From Marinobacter sp. LV10R510-11A (lineage in GTDB: Bacteria; Pseudomonadota; Gammaproteobacteria; Pseudomonadales; Oleiphilaceae), in assembly GCF_900215155.1 (NCBI RefSeq), contig NZ_LT907980.1, forward strand, positions 1,736,001 through 1,800,000: a DNA stretch of 64,000 nt. Reading direction: 5' to 3'. Under the pieces are notes generated by a model. It searched no databases, was not told where the DNA came from, and saw only the letters and a program-made list of their open reading frames with translations. Position numbers and translations under genes: made by a program. How positions within the stretch are numbered: position 1 is the stretch's first letter; each line of letters opens with the position of its first letter. Positions 44,369-53,523 of this stretch are shown piece after piece.

Positions 44369-45003
44369 TAGTGAAGCCTCATCTGCTCAGAATCCGCATC
44401 CTCAGACCCTTGAATACCCTCGTGGGTCTGAATGAACGTCATGGCATCGTACAGCCAGCTCCAGCGGCCAGTGGCCCGGAACAGACTGCCACTGGTACCA
44501 ATAGGTTTCAGATAACCCATCTTCTCTAGGCTGGAGAGAACCGCTCGAATCTGGCCGGCTGAATCGGCACGCTTGGTGTGAAACACCTTTTTTTCCGCCA
44601 GCGATCTCAGCTTTGATTCCAGCGCCGGTGCTGCCGCAATCCGGTCAAGAATGGCGCCTTCAGACAGCTTATCGCCAGGCAATACCGGGCGGTCGTTTGC
44701 TTCTAGCATCATGACCAGCCGCAGGAACTGCACAAACGCCTCAAGGTTGTTCGCAACATCCCTGAACTGATGGCGTATCGCATCCTTGGTGTCAGCACCC
44801 GAGATATCCAGATACGCACATACAAAAGCATCATGAGCGCTGGTCTGGCGCAGCGTTCGGTTGATCTGCGCCAAAAACCGGTTCACTACATCTTGGTTGC
44901 CCGGCATAAGCAGGTAGTTGTATAGCTCGTCGTCACTGACCTCGCAGATCACCCGCTCTTGAAGCAAGGCCGTAACAGTGCGTTCGAATAGTGGACTACT
45001 CAT
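44368..45003 (-). CDS. jetB: Wadjet/Mks subunit JetB (MksE-like)
   Basis: This 211-residue protein of two winged-helix domains resembles MukE/MksE, which binds the kleisin. ATG 45003 is chosen because it gives the family N terminus and overlaps the jetC stop by 8 bp. A longer reading to 45039 lies inside jetC. It includes VQFLRLVMMLEANDRPVLPGD and a C-terminal GYLKPIG...LFRATGRW wing. Confidence 0.72.
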   Translation of the reverse strand: MSSPLFERTVTALLQERVICEVSDDELYNYLLMPGNQDVVNRFLAQINRTLRQTSAHDAFVCAYLDISGADTKDAIRHQFRDVANNLEAFVQFLRLVMMLEANDRPVLPGDKLSEGAILDRIAAAPALESKLRSLAEKKVFHTKRADSAGQIRAVLSSLEKMGYLKPIGTSGSLFRATGRWSWLYDAMTFIQTHEGIQGSEDADSEQMRLH

Positions 45004-48000
45004 GGTTTTGCACCTCCTCCACTGTTGCCTCTTCGCCATGGCTCACATTGGCGAACATCTCTGCATGCTTTCCCGTATGCGCAGTGGTTTCATAGGTATG
45101 AATCCGACCCTGCTTGAGCGAGATCTTGTTCTCAAAGAACTTGCGCAGGCTTCTGTCCAATTTTGGACACGCAGAGATCATGGTCAGGTTGTTCGCCTCC
45201 AACATGTCAGCCAAGTGGGATATGTTGTTTGGGCTGAGCGTGGCCAGCTCATCAATGGGCCAGGTAATGCGGGTGTTCAAATCCGGGCACAGGTAGCGGG
45301 TAAGCCCCATGAACACGGTCATGATCGCCAGGTACGTAAGGCCAGTGGAGCTGGCAGACAGGAAGTCCGCATCTGTGCGGATCACCACTTGCCGGTCGTT
45401 TTCTTTCATTTCCAGGCGCATGTCGATCATCGACTCGACACTATCTTTTACTTTGGCATCACTCAGCGTGTCCGTAACCAGCTTGAAACGCCTCAGAACC
45501 CCATCGCTCGGCAGTGACCGGCGGTTCATGGGGATCCATGCTTGCCACTGATCCACGAATTCCTTCAATGGCTGCCAGGTTTCGTCTTCATAAATTCGAG
45601 GCTCAAGCACAACCTGAATATCGCTAAGGCTTTCAATTTGCTGGTCTGTGTTGATCTTTCGTTTCAGCAGGCTCGATACCGTTTTCACCTCACGGGCCAT
45701 CACCTCCAAGCTGTCGAAATACTTCACCAGACTGCCCGCTTCGGACACAAACTGATCAATCAGCGCATCCCGAAGCTGGGGAATGTCGGTATCCAGCAGC
45801 TCTCGCAGATCTGGAACCCGCGCCAGCTTGAAGCTTTCCTCATGGTCTAGCACCTCGCCAGTCATCTGCCCGCGCCGGTGGGAAGACAGCTTGTGCCAGG
45901 ATTGCTGGATCTGGGTGTTGTCATACCGGTTCAGAATGGATGTGGCTTGATCGAACGTTCCCACCACCTCTTTACGCAGCTGCTCCAGCTTCTGGTAAGC
46001 ACCCTGAAGTTCTTGAGTAAGGTCTGCGAGATTGCCCGGGAATCCTTCCGTAAGTGTTCTTCCGTGGAAGTGTTTGAGCACACCTTCTGCGGCTTCCGTT
46101 TGATCTCGGAGGGATTTGATGGCGCCATGATGTTCGGCAATAGAAATCTTCAGTTTGCTGTCTTGTTCCTTCCAGGTGCGCTCTGCCTCGTCGCGTTTCC
46201 GAACGGCTGCCTCGCGCTGTGCTTTGGCTTGGTTGGCTTGCTCCGTAAGCGCCTCAACCTTGCTCCATTCCTGTTCGCGCCATTTTCGGTAGCCGCGCAC
46301 GAGATCCTCAGACGCCACAATCTTTTTGACTGTTTCATCGAGTTTGGCCAGCGTTTCCCTCGCCTCCTGAACCACCTTCGGATCAATGCCTTCCTCAGAG
46401 AGGCGCTGATCGTAGATCTCACGCTTTTTCTTTAGGCGCGTCTTGTGGTCAAGCTCTGCCGATGCAATCAGCTCTGCCTGCTGATCTTTGCTGGCTTGAA
46501 GCTCAGATTCCTGCTCCGCCCAATGGCCTCGCATATCCAGCATCTGCTGTTTAAAACCAGATTCAACGTCTCGAATACCTTCCCCGGTTTGCTCATCGAA
46601 GGCTTTAAGCTTGAGCTGAACCGCATCGAGATCTTTGGTGATTTTTGCGACCCGGGCGGCCTGTGCTTCTTTAACACGCAGGCGCACATTGCCAAGCTTG
46701 GTTTGGGCGTTATTGCGGGTGCGCTCAACCAATGAAAACTCTGTCTCCAGCCGGTCAGCGGCTTCCGCGCGGGTTTTGTAGGTTTCGTGCCGGCGCTGGG
46801 CTTCGCGCTCGGTTTCTGCCCGCTGTTTGATCGCGGCCTGGCGCTCGGTATCTGTGCCTCGGCTACGAACTTGAAGAGCATCTTCGGAGGCGGCAAAATC
46901 CGGTATCGGTAGGGCATCCAGTGCAAGCTGCCAGCCCATAACCGCGGTGCCATTGGCATCTAGATCACGGGTAGGCGTGAGATCCTTTCTGTGCAGTAAA
47001 GACGGATTAACCACCTTCGCCAAGCGGTTGCCCCATTCTGGGTCTTGGGCACGTAGCTGCGACAACCAGGTGCCATCTTCCGGCGTGATCTGCCTCTGCA
47101 GCTCGTTAAACCTGTCTTCCAGCGCTTGGACGCTTACATCCATGTGCTGAACTTGTTCTTGAGCGGCTTTCCAGTCGCGGTCTGCTTGATCCCGTTTACG
47201 ACCCGCTTCCAAACGGTTTTCGTGTGCTTGGGAGACCTGCTCGGTGGCTTCCTCGGATGCCTGCTCCGCGACGGCAATCTCTTGTTGCTCAGCCTCAGTC
47301 TGGCCGGGGCTTTCCCTAAGCGCTGACAACCGGGCTTGCTCACTGGTCAGCTCCGACCGCTCAAGCGACCGGGTATCTTTGTACTCAGATACCGCAGTTA
47401 CTTTGTCTGTTTTGGTCGAGTTCAGCTTCAGATCATAAGCGTGCTTCGCAGAGGTAAGCGCGTCAGTAGCCTCGCGCAAACGCTGCTGGCGCTGGGCCTG
47501 ATGCTTCTCATGCTCGCGCTGAATGCTTTGCTTCTCAAGGTCGTATTCGCCCTCAATGGCAGACGCCTTACCGGTCAGGCTGTCGTAATCGGCTTGCGCT
47601 GTCGCTAGGCGCTGGCGGTAATCGGCCAGATTATCAAAGCTCTGCGCCAAGTCTGGCAGATTATCAGCTTCATACTTATCGTTCTGCTGGTGCAGAGCCG
47701 CTACGCGCCCATCCAGCGTTTCAAAATCGGCGTTGTGATCGGTCACCTGCCGAGCCAGTTGGTGATCCGTGCCCTCAAACTCCGCCCGCCGGTCGCCTCT
47801 CTCTGATTCAAGTCGATCTTTGCGCTGGCTCAGCTCGCTGGCTTTTTCCCGAGCTTCCTCAACGGTTACGAACAAATTGGCAACGGTTTTATCGGTTTGC
47901 TCAAGTATCGCCCGGCGCTCGGCATCCTTTCTGAGACATTCACGGATTTTTTCTTCTTCACCCGCGAAGGCAGAGAGGCTCTGTATATCCGCAATCAAAT

Positions 48001-48724
48001 CTTTGCGATCAATGGCCCGGGGCTTGGCGTGCTGGTGGATGTTTTCAAACTGAGTCTCGCAGATCATGGTCTTGAAACTGCTCAGAAGCCGATGCTTGTT
48101 CAACACCACATGGGTGAGCCGTTCAATGTTGGTCATCTGGGTGTCGCTGTCACCCAGACCAAATTCTGCAGCCAATGCGCGCAGCGACCGGGCATCCGCA
48201 GGCAACCGTTTCAGCAGCTTTTGATTGCGCTGAATGATTGCCCGGTAGTTGGTAATGGTATCGATAATCTTTGAGACAGTTGTGCCGCGCCGACGGAGCT
48301 CAGCAAACACATCGTCTGCACTGGCACCCGCCTGAAGAAGCTCCTTCACCTCTGGCGTGAAGAATGTTTCTTCCGCAGACCCAGCCACAAATCGGTAGCA
48401 GGGCTTTCCCTGAGCGTGACGATACATCACGGCGCAATGAAGGCCTGTGTGTCGGCGATACTCAAAAATGATGAGGCTCTGAAAGCTGGGCAGGTAATAG
48501 TCCAAAAAGGACAGCTTGCCCGATGCCTTGGTCACTATCCGCTCCGGCTCCTCACCAAAGAAGGCCGGCACCAGCGCCAGAACAGAGGTTTTGCCGGCCC
48601 CGTTCACACCACCCAGGTGCGTTCGTTCACGGCAATCGATTTTGATGGTTCGTCCCTTCACTTGCTTGAAGGAGTGGTGCAGGACGATGCTTTCTAATCC
48701 GTAGCTTACAGTCTCGCCAGACAA
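44996..48724 (-). CDS. jetC: Wadjet/Mks SMC-like ATPase JetC (MksB-like)
   Basis: This 1242-residue SMC-type protein has an N-terminal head with Walker A GGVNGAGKTS (38-47), then very long coiled coils (about 230-1000) and a short hinge-like region near 520-600. The C-terminal head has a signature-like SASSTGLTYLAIM and Walker B WPIDELATLSPNN. The start is TTG at 48724 with a GGGGA site; no upstream ATG fits. It is the first gene of the operon, giving the order C-B-A-D instead of the usual A-B-C-D. Wadjet systems recognise and cleave small circular DNA such as plasmids. Confidence 0.82.
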   Translation of the reverse strand: MSGETVSYGLESIVLHHSFKQVKGRTIKIDCRERTHLGGVNGAGKTSVLALVPAFFGEEPERIVTKASGKLSFLDYYLPSFQSLIIFEYRRHTGLHCAVMYRHAQGKPCYRFVAGSAEETFFTPEVKELLQAGASADDVFAELRRRGTTVSKIIDTITNYRAIIQRNQKLLKRLPADARSLRALAAEFGLGDSDTQMTNIERLTHVVLNKHRLLSSFKTMICETQFENIHQHAKPRAIDRKDLIADIQSLSAFAGEEEKIRECLRKDAERRAILEQTDKTVANLFVTVEEAREKASELSQRKDRLESERGDRRAEFEGTDHQLARQVTDHNADFETLDGRVAALHQQNDKYEADNLPDLAQSFDNLADYRQRLATAQADYDSLTGKASAIEGEYDLEKQSIQREHEKHQAQRQQRLREATDALTSAKHAYDLKLNSTKTDKVTAVSEYKDTRSLERSELTSEQARLSALRESPGQTEAEQQEIAVAEQASEEATEQVSQAHENRLEAGRKRDQADRDWKAAQEQVQHMDVSVQALEDRFNELQRQITPEDGTWLSQLRAQDPEWGNRLAKVVNPSLLHRKDLTPTRDLDANGTAVMGWQLALDALPIPDFAASEDALQVRSRGTDTERQAAIKQRAETEREAQRRHETYKTRAEAADRLETEFSLVERTRNNAQTKLGNVRLRVKEAQAARVAKITKDLDAVQLKLKAFDEQTGEGIRDVESGFKQQMLDMRGHWAEQESELQASKDQQAELIASAELDHKTRLKKKREIYDQRLSEEGIDPKVVQEARETLAKLDETVKKIVASEDLVRGYRKWREQEWSKVEALTEQANQAKAQREAAVRKRDEAERTWKEQDSKLKISIAEHHGAIKSLRDQTEAAEGVLKHFHGRTLTEGFPGNLADLTQELQGAYQKLEQLRKEVVGTFDQATSILNRYDNTQIQQSWHKLSSHRRGQMTGEVLDHEESFKLARVPDLRELLDTDIPQLRDALIDQFVSEAGSLVKYFDSLEVMAREVKTVSSLLKRKINTDQQIESLSDIQVVLEPRIYEDETWQPLKEFVDQWQAWIPMNRRSLPSDGVLRRFKLVTDTLSDAKVKDSVESMIDMRLEMKENDRQVVIRTDADFLSASSTGLTYLAIMTVFMGLTRYLCPDLNTRITWPIDELATLSPNNISHLADMLEANNLTMISACPKLDRSLRKFFENKISLKQGRIHTYETTAHTGKHAEMFANVSHGEEATVEEVQNHE

Positions 48725-48913
48725 ACTGATTTCCCCGTAACGGCAGGTCGTTTTTGATACCCGCAGTATACAGGGAATAGGTCAGGGACAAAGCCGTGGG
48801 TAGCGCCATCGCTCAGCAACTCGCCCCCTTTTCCTTACATATTGGGCCTTGCATACTGCGAATGAATGAACGATTAATGAGTACTGGTTTCCCGAACGGC
48901 GAGCGATCACCCA

Positions 48914-50116
48914 ATGGATTACCGTACCTACCGCGAAAAACTGCAGTCGAAATTTCCCGAGCCTGTACTGGCGTTCGAGCCCAATGAATACGAAGCACGG
49001 CTCGCCTGCGTTCGTCAGGAGATGGCTAAAGCCGGGCTTGATCTGCTACTGCTGACCGAAGCCGGAGAACTGTGTTACCTGACTGGATATACTACCTTTG
49101 AGGTCTCGGTCCAGTGTGTGCTTCTGGTGTCGTCCGATCGCACCGTGCTGTTCGTGCCGGCTATCGAGATTGGCCCCGCCGTGTATCTGAGCCGGGTGGA
49201 CGAGGTTATCGGCTATCCGTGGCAGGCACCGGAGACGGTCGCAAGCGAACTGGCTACGCAGGTGCGCCGCGCCGCAGGCAATTCGGCGCCACAGATCGGC
49301 TTCAATCCTTGGGCGGGTTCCTTTCGGCCGGGGCTGCTTTTAGCACTCAAAAACACGTTGGATACAGCTACGTTTATCGATTTTGGCGCGCTGATTGATC
49401 GTGTTCGCTTGGTTAAATCCCCCGCCGAAATGGCTTACCTTGAGGAAAGTGCGGCCATCACCGGCGCCGGTCTAGACGCGGCGGCTGCGGTGGTACGAGC
49501 AGGCGTGGTTGACCATGAAATCGCCCAGGCCGGTGCCAACTCCATGCTTGGGGCAGGTAGCGAATTCATGAGCATGCAACCCATTGTGACGACTGGCGTG
49601 CGCAGCGGCATCATTCATACAAATCACGCAGGTTATGAAGTTGCACGCGGTGACGTGGTGTTCACCGAATTTGGTGCGGTTCGCCGGCGCTACACCGCCC
49701 CGATGATGCGTACAGCTGTCGTCGGCAAGGCCTCCGCCGAAATTCGTGAATTTCACTCGGTCTGTATTGACGTCCTAGAAGCGGTGATGTCGGCCGCCCG
49801 AGCCGGTTCAAGCTCCGCCTCTGCAGCCCGCGCCGGCGAGGCGGCGCTAGCGCCTATCGTCGATCGGGCTTTTTTCTCAGGTGTGTTTGGCTACCCGGTC
49901 GGCGCGACGTTTCCGCCATCCTGGGTCGCCGGCTCGATGTTCATAGCCACCGACAACGAGGCAATTCTGGAAGAAGACATGGTGTTTCATCTGCCGATCT
50001 GCCTGCGCAAGCCGGGGGAGTTCGGTGTCGGTTTTAGCGAAACGGTGCGTATTACAGCGACGGGAGCCGAGCGGATTACTACCAATACACTGTCTCTTAG
50101 GGAAATTTTCTTATAG
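48914..50116 (+). CDS. M24-family (creatinase/ectoine hydrolase-like) protein with altered metal site
   Basis: This 400-residue protein has the N-terminal creatinase domain (1-165) and the pita-bread catalytic domain. In M24 aminopeptidases the metal ligands are Asp, Asp, His, Glu, Glu. Here the matching positions are Glu252 (VFTEFGA), Pro263 (YTAPMMRT), a GYPVG without histidine near 327, Pro361 (VFHLPICL) and Glu376 (FSETVRI). Most ligands are lost, as in metal-free creatinase, while a creatinase-like His235 (GIIHTNH) is kept. It is therefore more likely a hydrolase of a small C-N compound, such as creatine or ectoine, than a peptidase. It is a single gene inside the defence block. Confidence 0.7.
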   Translation: MDYRTYREKLQSKFPEPVLAFEPNEYEARLACVRQEMAKAGLDLLLLTEAGELCYLTGYTTFEVSVQCVLLVSSDRTVLFVPAIEIGPAVYLSRVDEVIGYPWQAPETVASELATQVRRAAGNSAPQIGFNPWAGSFRPGLLLALKNTLDTATFIDFGALIDRVRLVKSPAEMAYLEESAAITGAGLDAAAAVVRAGVVDHEIAQAGANSMLGAGSEFMSMQPIVTTGVRSGIIHTNHAGYEVARGDVVFTEFGAVRRRYTAPMMRTAVVGKASAEIREFHSVCIDVLEAVMSAARAGSSSASAARAGEAALAPIVDRAFFSGVFGYPVGATFPPSWVAGSMFIATDNEAILEEDMVFHLPICLRKPGEFGVGFSETVRITATGAERITTNTLSLREIFL

Positions 50117-50133
50117 CAACGGGGAGTTTGGAC

Positions 50134-50886
50134 TTACGAAGCTGGCCGGGGAATACGACCTGAAATCATGAAATGTGTAACGGGGTATTCAATAGCCGTC
50201 GACGTGCCATCTGGTTCAGTCACTGAGATCGAGACTTTTTCTTTCGTGGTTACGGCAATCATCGGACGAAGATTGGATGGTTTGGCTTTTTGGAAAGCGC
50301 GGGGGCTGAACAGTCCCCAGTTGATCCCAGCCTCAACTGCTCGGGCAGAAATGAACTGAAAAGCCTCAACACCGGCTTCTCGCATTTCAGTACCGATCGC
50401 TTGGGTAAATCGATAGTCCACTGGGCTCACAAGCTGGTCTCGCACATCTTGCCAGTCTGGGGATTGCAATTTAACCCCACTGTCGGTCTTTACAGCGACC
50501 TCAAAAATTGTGTGCTGGGATTTCACCGGCTTAGGAAAGGGCACCCGCGTGTCATAGACAAACACGAACCGGTAGAAGGCGGTTTCGGCCAAAGCCGTTT
50601 TAGTATCGGCGGCCCCATAGAACAGGCTTTTCTCAAACGGTTGTCCAAAGCGAGATCCGTAAATCAGAGGAGGATAACGGAACGGCGTTTTCAGCAAGTA
50701 GTGAAGATTATCAACGAAATCAGGGTAGCGAGGTTTGTTTTCCTCTAACAGCTCTTCTAAGCGCGATTGCTCGGCGGCCGAATCCACAATATCCGTGGTG
50801 GCGACGTGCTCTTGTGATTCAGCTACCCGAAACCCTTGGCCTTTTACCGGCTCAATAGATGCCTTGATGCGATTCAGATAACTCAA
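50134..50886 (-). CDS. RES-domain toxin, second pair
   Basis: This 250-residue RES-family protein has the core YGSRFGQPFEKSLFYGAADTKT followed by ALAETAFYRF, giving Arg, Tyr and Glu at the positions seen in NAD+-degrading RES toxins, and a C-terminal INWGLFSPRAF. It is clearly different from the RES protein at 3422-4111: longer N-terminal arm and a different pocket sequence. The ATG overlaps the antitoxin stop (ATGA). Its own stop lies only 18 bp from that of the convergent M24 gene. Confidence 0.85.
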   Translation of the reverse strand: MSYLNRIKASIEPVKGQGFRVAESQEHVATTDIVDSAAEQSRLEELLEENKPRYPDFVDNLHYLLKTPFRYPPLIYGSRFGQPFEKSLFYGAADTKTALAETAFYRFVFVYDTRVPFPKPVKSQHTIFEVAVKTDSGVKLQSPDWQDVRDQLVSPVDYRFTQAIGTEMREAGVEAFQFISARAVEAGINWGLFSPRAFQKAKPSNLRPMIAVTTKEKVSISVTEPDGTSTAIEYPVTHFMISGRIPRPAS

Positions 50887-51248
50887 ACTTTGCCCCTGAT
50901 CGCATCAAGATACATGAGCACCCGGACCAGTCCTTGGCAGCTCTCTATCATTTGTCGGGGTGACTGCCCAAAATACTGATTATCAGTTGCCACCCAGTGC
51001 CTCATATTCTCTTGGTCGCCGCCCACCACCGCGTACAGGCCCCGGTACACCCGAATAAGCATCAGGGCCAACTCACCCGCCTTTGACTTCGGATCGATGC
51101 CGTCACGGGCAACACCGGTGCGTTCGCGGCCGATGATTCCCGCAGCGTCTGCCCTGCTGATACCTAGCGTTTCTGCTGCATTGCAAAAGGCTTTACCCAG
51201 AACCTGCCGGTCATCAATCTCGTTATTTTTTTGTGTTGCTGTAGTCAT
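50883..51248 (-). CDS. MbcA/ParS/Xre-type antitoxin, second pair
   Basis: This 121-residue protein has a helical Xre-like part (LGKAFCNAAETLGISRADAAGIIG) and a C-terminal MbcA/ParS toxin-binding domain (LALMLIRVYRGLYAVVGGDQENMRHWV). It forms an overlapping operon with the RES toxin. A long inverted repeat lies 32-80 bp upstream and is the probable site of self-repression. Confidence 0.83.
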   Translation of the reverse strand: MTTATQKNNEIDDRQVLGKAFCNAAETLGISRADAAGIIGRERTGVARDGIDPKSKAGELALMLIRVYRGLYAVVGGDQENMRHWVATDNQYFGQSPRQMIESCQGLVRVLMYLDAIRGKV

Positions 51249-51279
51249 TGCCTAACTCCTATTCTATTGCCGTACTCAG

Positions 51280-51328
51280 TATAGTGAATAAACAACAAAA
51301 TAGAACTAAATAGAGATTATTCACTATA
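51280..51328 (-). promoter_or_regulatory. Operator/promoter of the second RES operon
   Basis: TATAGTGAATAA (51280-51291) and TTATTCACTATA (51317-51328) form a perfect 12-bp inverted repeat with 25 bp between the arms. On the minus strand the proximal arm holds a -10-like TATACT. Palindromes of this kind are the usual binding sites of self-regulating antitoxins. Confidence 0.6.
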
Positions 51329-51448
51329 CATTTGACACCAGTGGGACAATAAGCCAAGCAGTAAAGAGGGCCGTTTGGAAAGGCGAAGCTCGCAAAACCA
51401 AGCGTTGTGAAGTGACGGCACGGAGCAAACTCAGAAGGCAGAAACGAA

Positions 51449-51483
51449 AAAAGGCAAATCAGTAAGTTACTGATTTGCCTTTT
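51449..51483 (-). terminator. Terminator after tRNA-fMet
   Basis: A perfect 17-bp stem: AAAAGGCAAATCAGTAA (51449-51465) pairs with TTACTGATTTGCCTTTT (51467-51483), with a U-run on the minus strand. It ends 5 bp past the tRNA CCA. Confidence 0.85.
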
Positions 51484-51487
51484 AATA

Positions 51488-51564
<77 letters not shown>

Positions 51565-51679
51565 TCAAACTGGTTGTTACCGGGTGACCCCGATCAACGT
51601 GCGCGTATAGTAAGGACTCATGTGCCAGTTGTCAATTACTGTTTTCAAAGAGATCCATTGGGTAGCGAAGGTTTTCTGC

Positions 51680-52321
51680 CTAGGGTGTCACCGGCGCCTT
51701 GAAGAAGCCAACCTGCTCCATCGCTTCCTGAACTGGCCGGAAAGACTTGCGATGCTCTGGCGTTACGCCTAACCGGAACAATGCCTCCATGTGCACGGGC
51801 GTGGGATAGCCTTTGTGCTGTGCAAGGCCGTAACCCGGGTATGTTAGCTCCATCTCCTGCATTTCCCGATCTCGGGTTACTTTGGCAATTATGGATGCGG
51901 CGCTGATTGCCTCTACTCGGCTGTCTCCTTTTACCACCGGCTCTGAGGGCCAGTGCCACTTCGGGCATTTGTTTCCATCTACCAGCACGTATTCAGGCGC
52001 GACACCAAGGCCGGCAACGGCTCGCTCCATGGCAATCATCGTGGCTTGGTAGATATTGATCTGATCAATCTCGTGAGCCTCACAGCGGCCGAGGCACCAT
52101 GCGGTGGCGTGCTCGATGAGTTCGTCATAGAGGGCATTGCGCTTTTTCTCTGTGAGCTTTTTTGAGTCGGCCAACCCAACAATGGGCCGATCAGGGTTCA
52201 GAATCACAGCGGCCGTCACTACCGCGCCGATAAGCGGCCCACGCCCTACTTCATCCACGCCGGCCAAAAGCCGTCCCTGATAAGCGCACTCAAAAGGTGG
52301 CAGTGCGGGTGCGCGGGCCAT
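51680..52321 (-). CDS. rnhB: Ribonuclease HII
   Basis: This 213-residue enzyme removes RNA, including single ribonucleotides, from DNA. It shows the type 2 active site: Asp23-Glu24 in [10 protein letters not shown], an aspartate in YVLVDGNK and the block [17 protein letters not shown]. Its ATG directly abuts the lpxB stop codon, so it ends the envelope operon. In many relatives dnaE follows, but here the tRNA and defence block do. Confidence 0.95.
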   Translation of the reverse strand: MARAPALPPFECAYQGRLLAGVDEVGRGPLIGAVVTAAVILNPDRPIVGLADSKKLTEKKRNALYDELIEHATAWCLGRCEAHEIDQINIYQATMIAMERAVAGLGVAPEYVLVDGNKCPKWHWPSEPVVKGDSRVEAISAASIIAKVTRDREMQEMELTYPGYGLAQHKGYPTPVHMEALFRLGVTPEHRKSFRPVQEAMEQVGFFKAPVTP

Positions 52322-53506
52322 TCAGTGCGCTCTCTTTTCAAGAAGCATCGAGATTGCCTGGGCGGCTTTCTCGTCGGCATCCTGTTTCAATGTGTGATGA
52401 AGCTCTGTAAATGCTTCTACCAAGCGTTCACGCTCTTGCTGGTTTTCCATACGTTCCAATACGGCTGCGCCGAGTGATTCTGGTGTCGCGTCGTCCTGTA
52501 AAAGTTCGGGGACTAACCGTTGCTTAGCCAGCAGGTTGGGCAGTGAAAAGTGAGGCACTTTCACCAAACGGGATAGAAGTGCGTAGCTCACCTTACTTAA
52601 CCGATAACCCACTACCATGGGTTTCTTCAGCAGCATGGCCTCAAGGGTCGCGGTCCCGGAGGCCAGCAACACAACGTCTGAGGCAGCCATCACCTCGCGG
52701 GATCGACCTCTCACAATGGTGACCTGTAGCTTCACATCCAGCGCTTCAATAAGGTCGCGAACCTGCTGTTCCCGATCGCGATTCACACAGGGTATAACTA
52801 ACTGCACATCCGGTCGCTTAGCCTGTATCCAGCGCGCAGCTTCCAGAAACAGGGTGCCCAGGCGTTCGACTTCGCCAGCCCTGCTTCCTGGCAGTATGGC
52901 CAGCAAAGGTACACCTTCTTCAAGCCCCAGCTCTTGGCGGGCTTTGCTTGTTTCGGGGACAACGGGAATAAGATCTGCGAGAGGGTGCCCTACGAACACA
53001 ACGGGCACGTTATGCTCCTCATAAAATCTGGCCTCAAAGGGCAACAGGGTGAGCATAAGATCAACGGATTTGGCAATTTTAAAAATCCGTTTCTGCCGCC
53101 AAGCCCATACAGAAGGGCTGACGTAATGAACGGATGGAATACCGGCTTCACGGCAACGCCGTTCAATGGCAAGGGTAAAATCGGGGGAATCAATGCCGAT
53201 AACCACATCCGGTGGTGTGGCAAAGAAATAGCTCAGAAGTCGGGCGCGGATCCTGAAGAGTTCCCGAATGCGACCAAGAACCTCCACCAGCCCCATAACA
53301 GAGAGCCGTTCCATGGGAACCAGGGAGTGGAAGCCTTCGGCAATCATCTCATCGCCACCAATGCCGACAAAACGGGCTTTGGGGTAGCGATTGCGAAGTG
53401 ATCGAATCAGGCCGGCGCCGAGAATGTCCCCAGACGCCTCACCTGCAATCATTCCAAAGGTTATTCTGCGATCACTGACGACTGCCGTTTGGGGAAGATT
53501 CATCAA
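52322..53506 (-). CDS. lpxB: Lipid-A-disaccharide synthase
   Basis: This 394-residue GT-B glycosyltransferase condenses UDP-diacylglucosamine with lipid X at the inner membrane. Family blocks GMIAGEASGDILGAGLI, IGIDSPDFTLAIERRCREAG, HYVSPSVWAWRQKRI and LPGSRAGEVERL are all present. The length is normal. It lies in the run lpxD-fabZ-lpxA-lpxB-rnhB. Confidence 0.95.
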   Translation of the reverse strand: MMNLPQTAVVSDRRITFGMIAGEASGDILGAGLIRSLRNRYPKARFVGIGGDEMIAEGFHSLVPMERLSVMGLVEVLGRIRELFRIRARLLSYFFATPPDVVIGIDSPDFTLAIERRCREAGIPSVHYVSPSVWAWRQKRIFKIAKSVDLMLTLLPFEARFYEEHNVPVVFVGHPLADLIPVVPETSKARQELGLEEGVPLLAILPGSRAGEVERLGTLFLEAARWIQAKRPDVQLVIPCVNRDREQQVRDLIEALDVKLQVTIVRGRSREVMAASDVVLLASGTATLEAMLLKKPMVVGYRLSKVSYALLSRLVKVPHFSLPNLLAKQRLVPELLQDDATPESLGAAVLERMENQQERERLVEAFTELHHTLKQDADEKAAQAISMLLEKRAH

Positions 53507-53523
53507 ACAAGGCTCCTGCCAAC

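Noticed and set aside
45878..46435. 185-aa plus-strand frame opposite jetC
   Set aside because: It is antisense to the coiled-coil part of the SMC gene, with no motif and no start signal.
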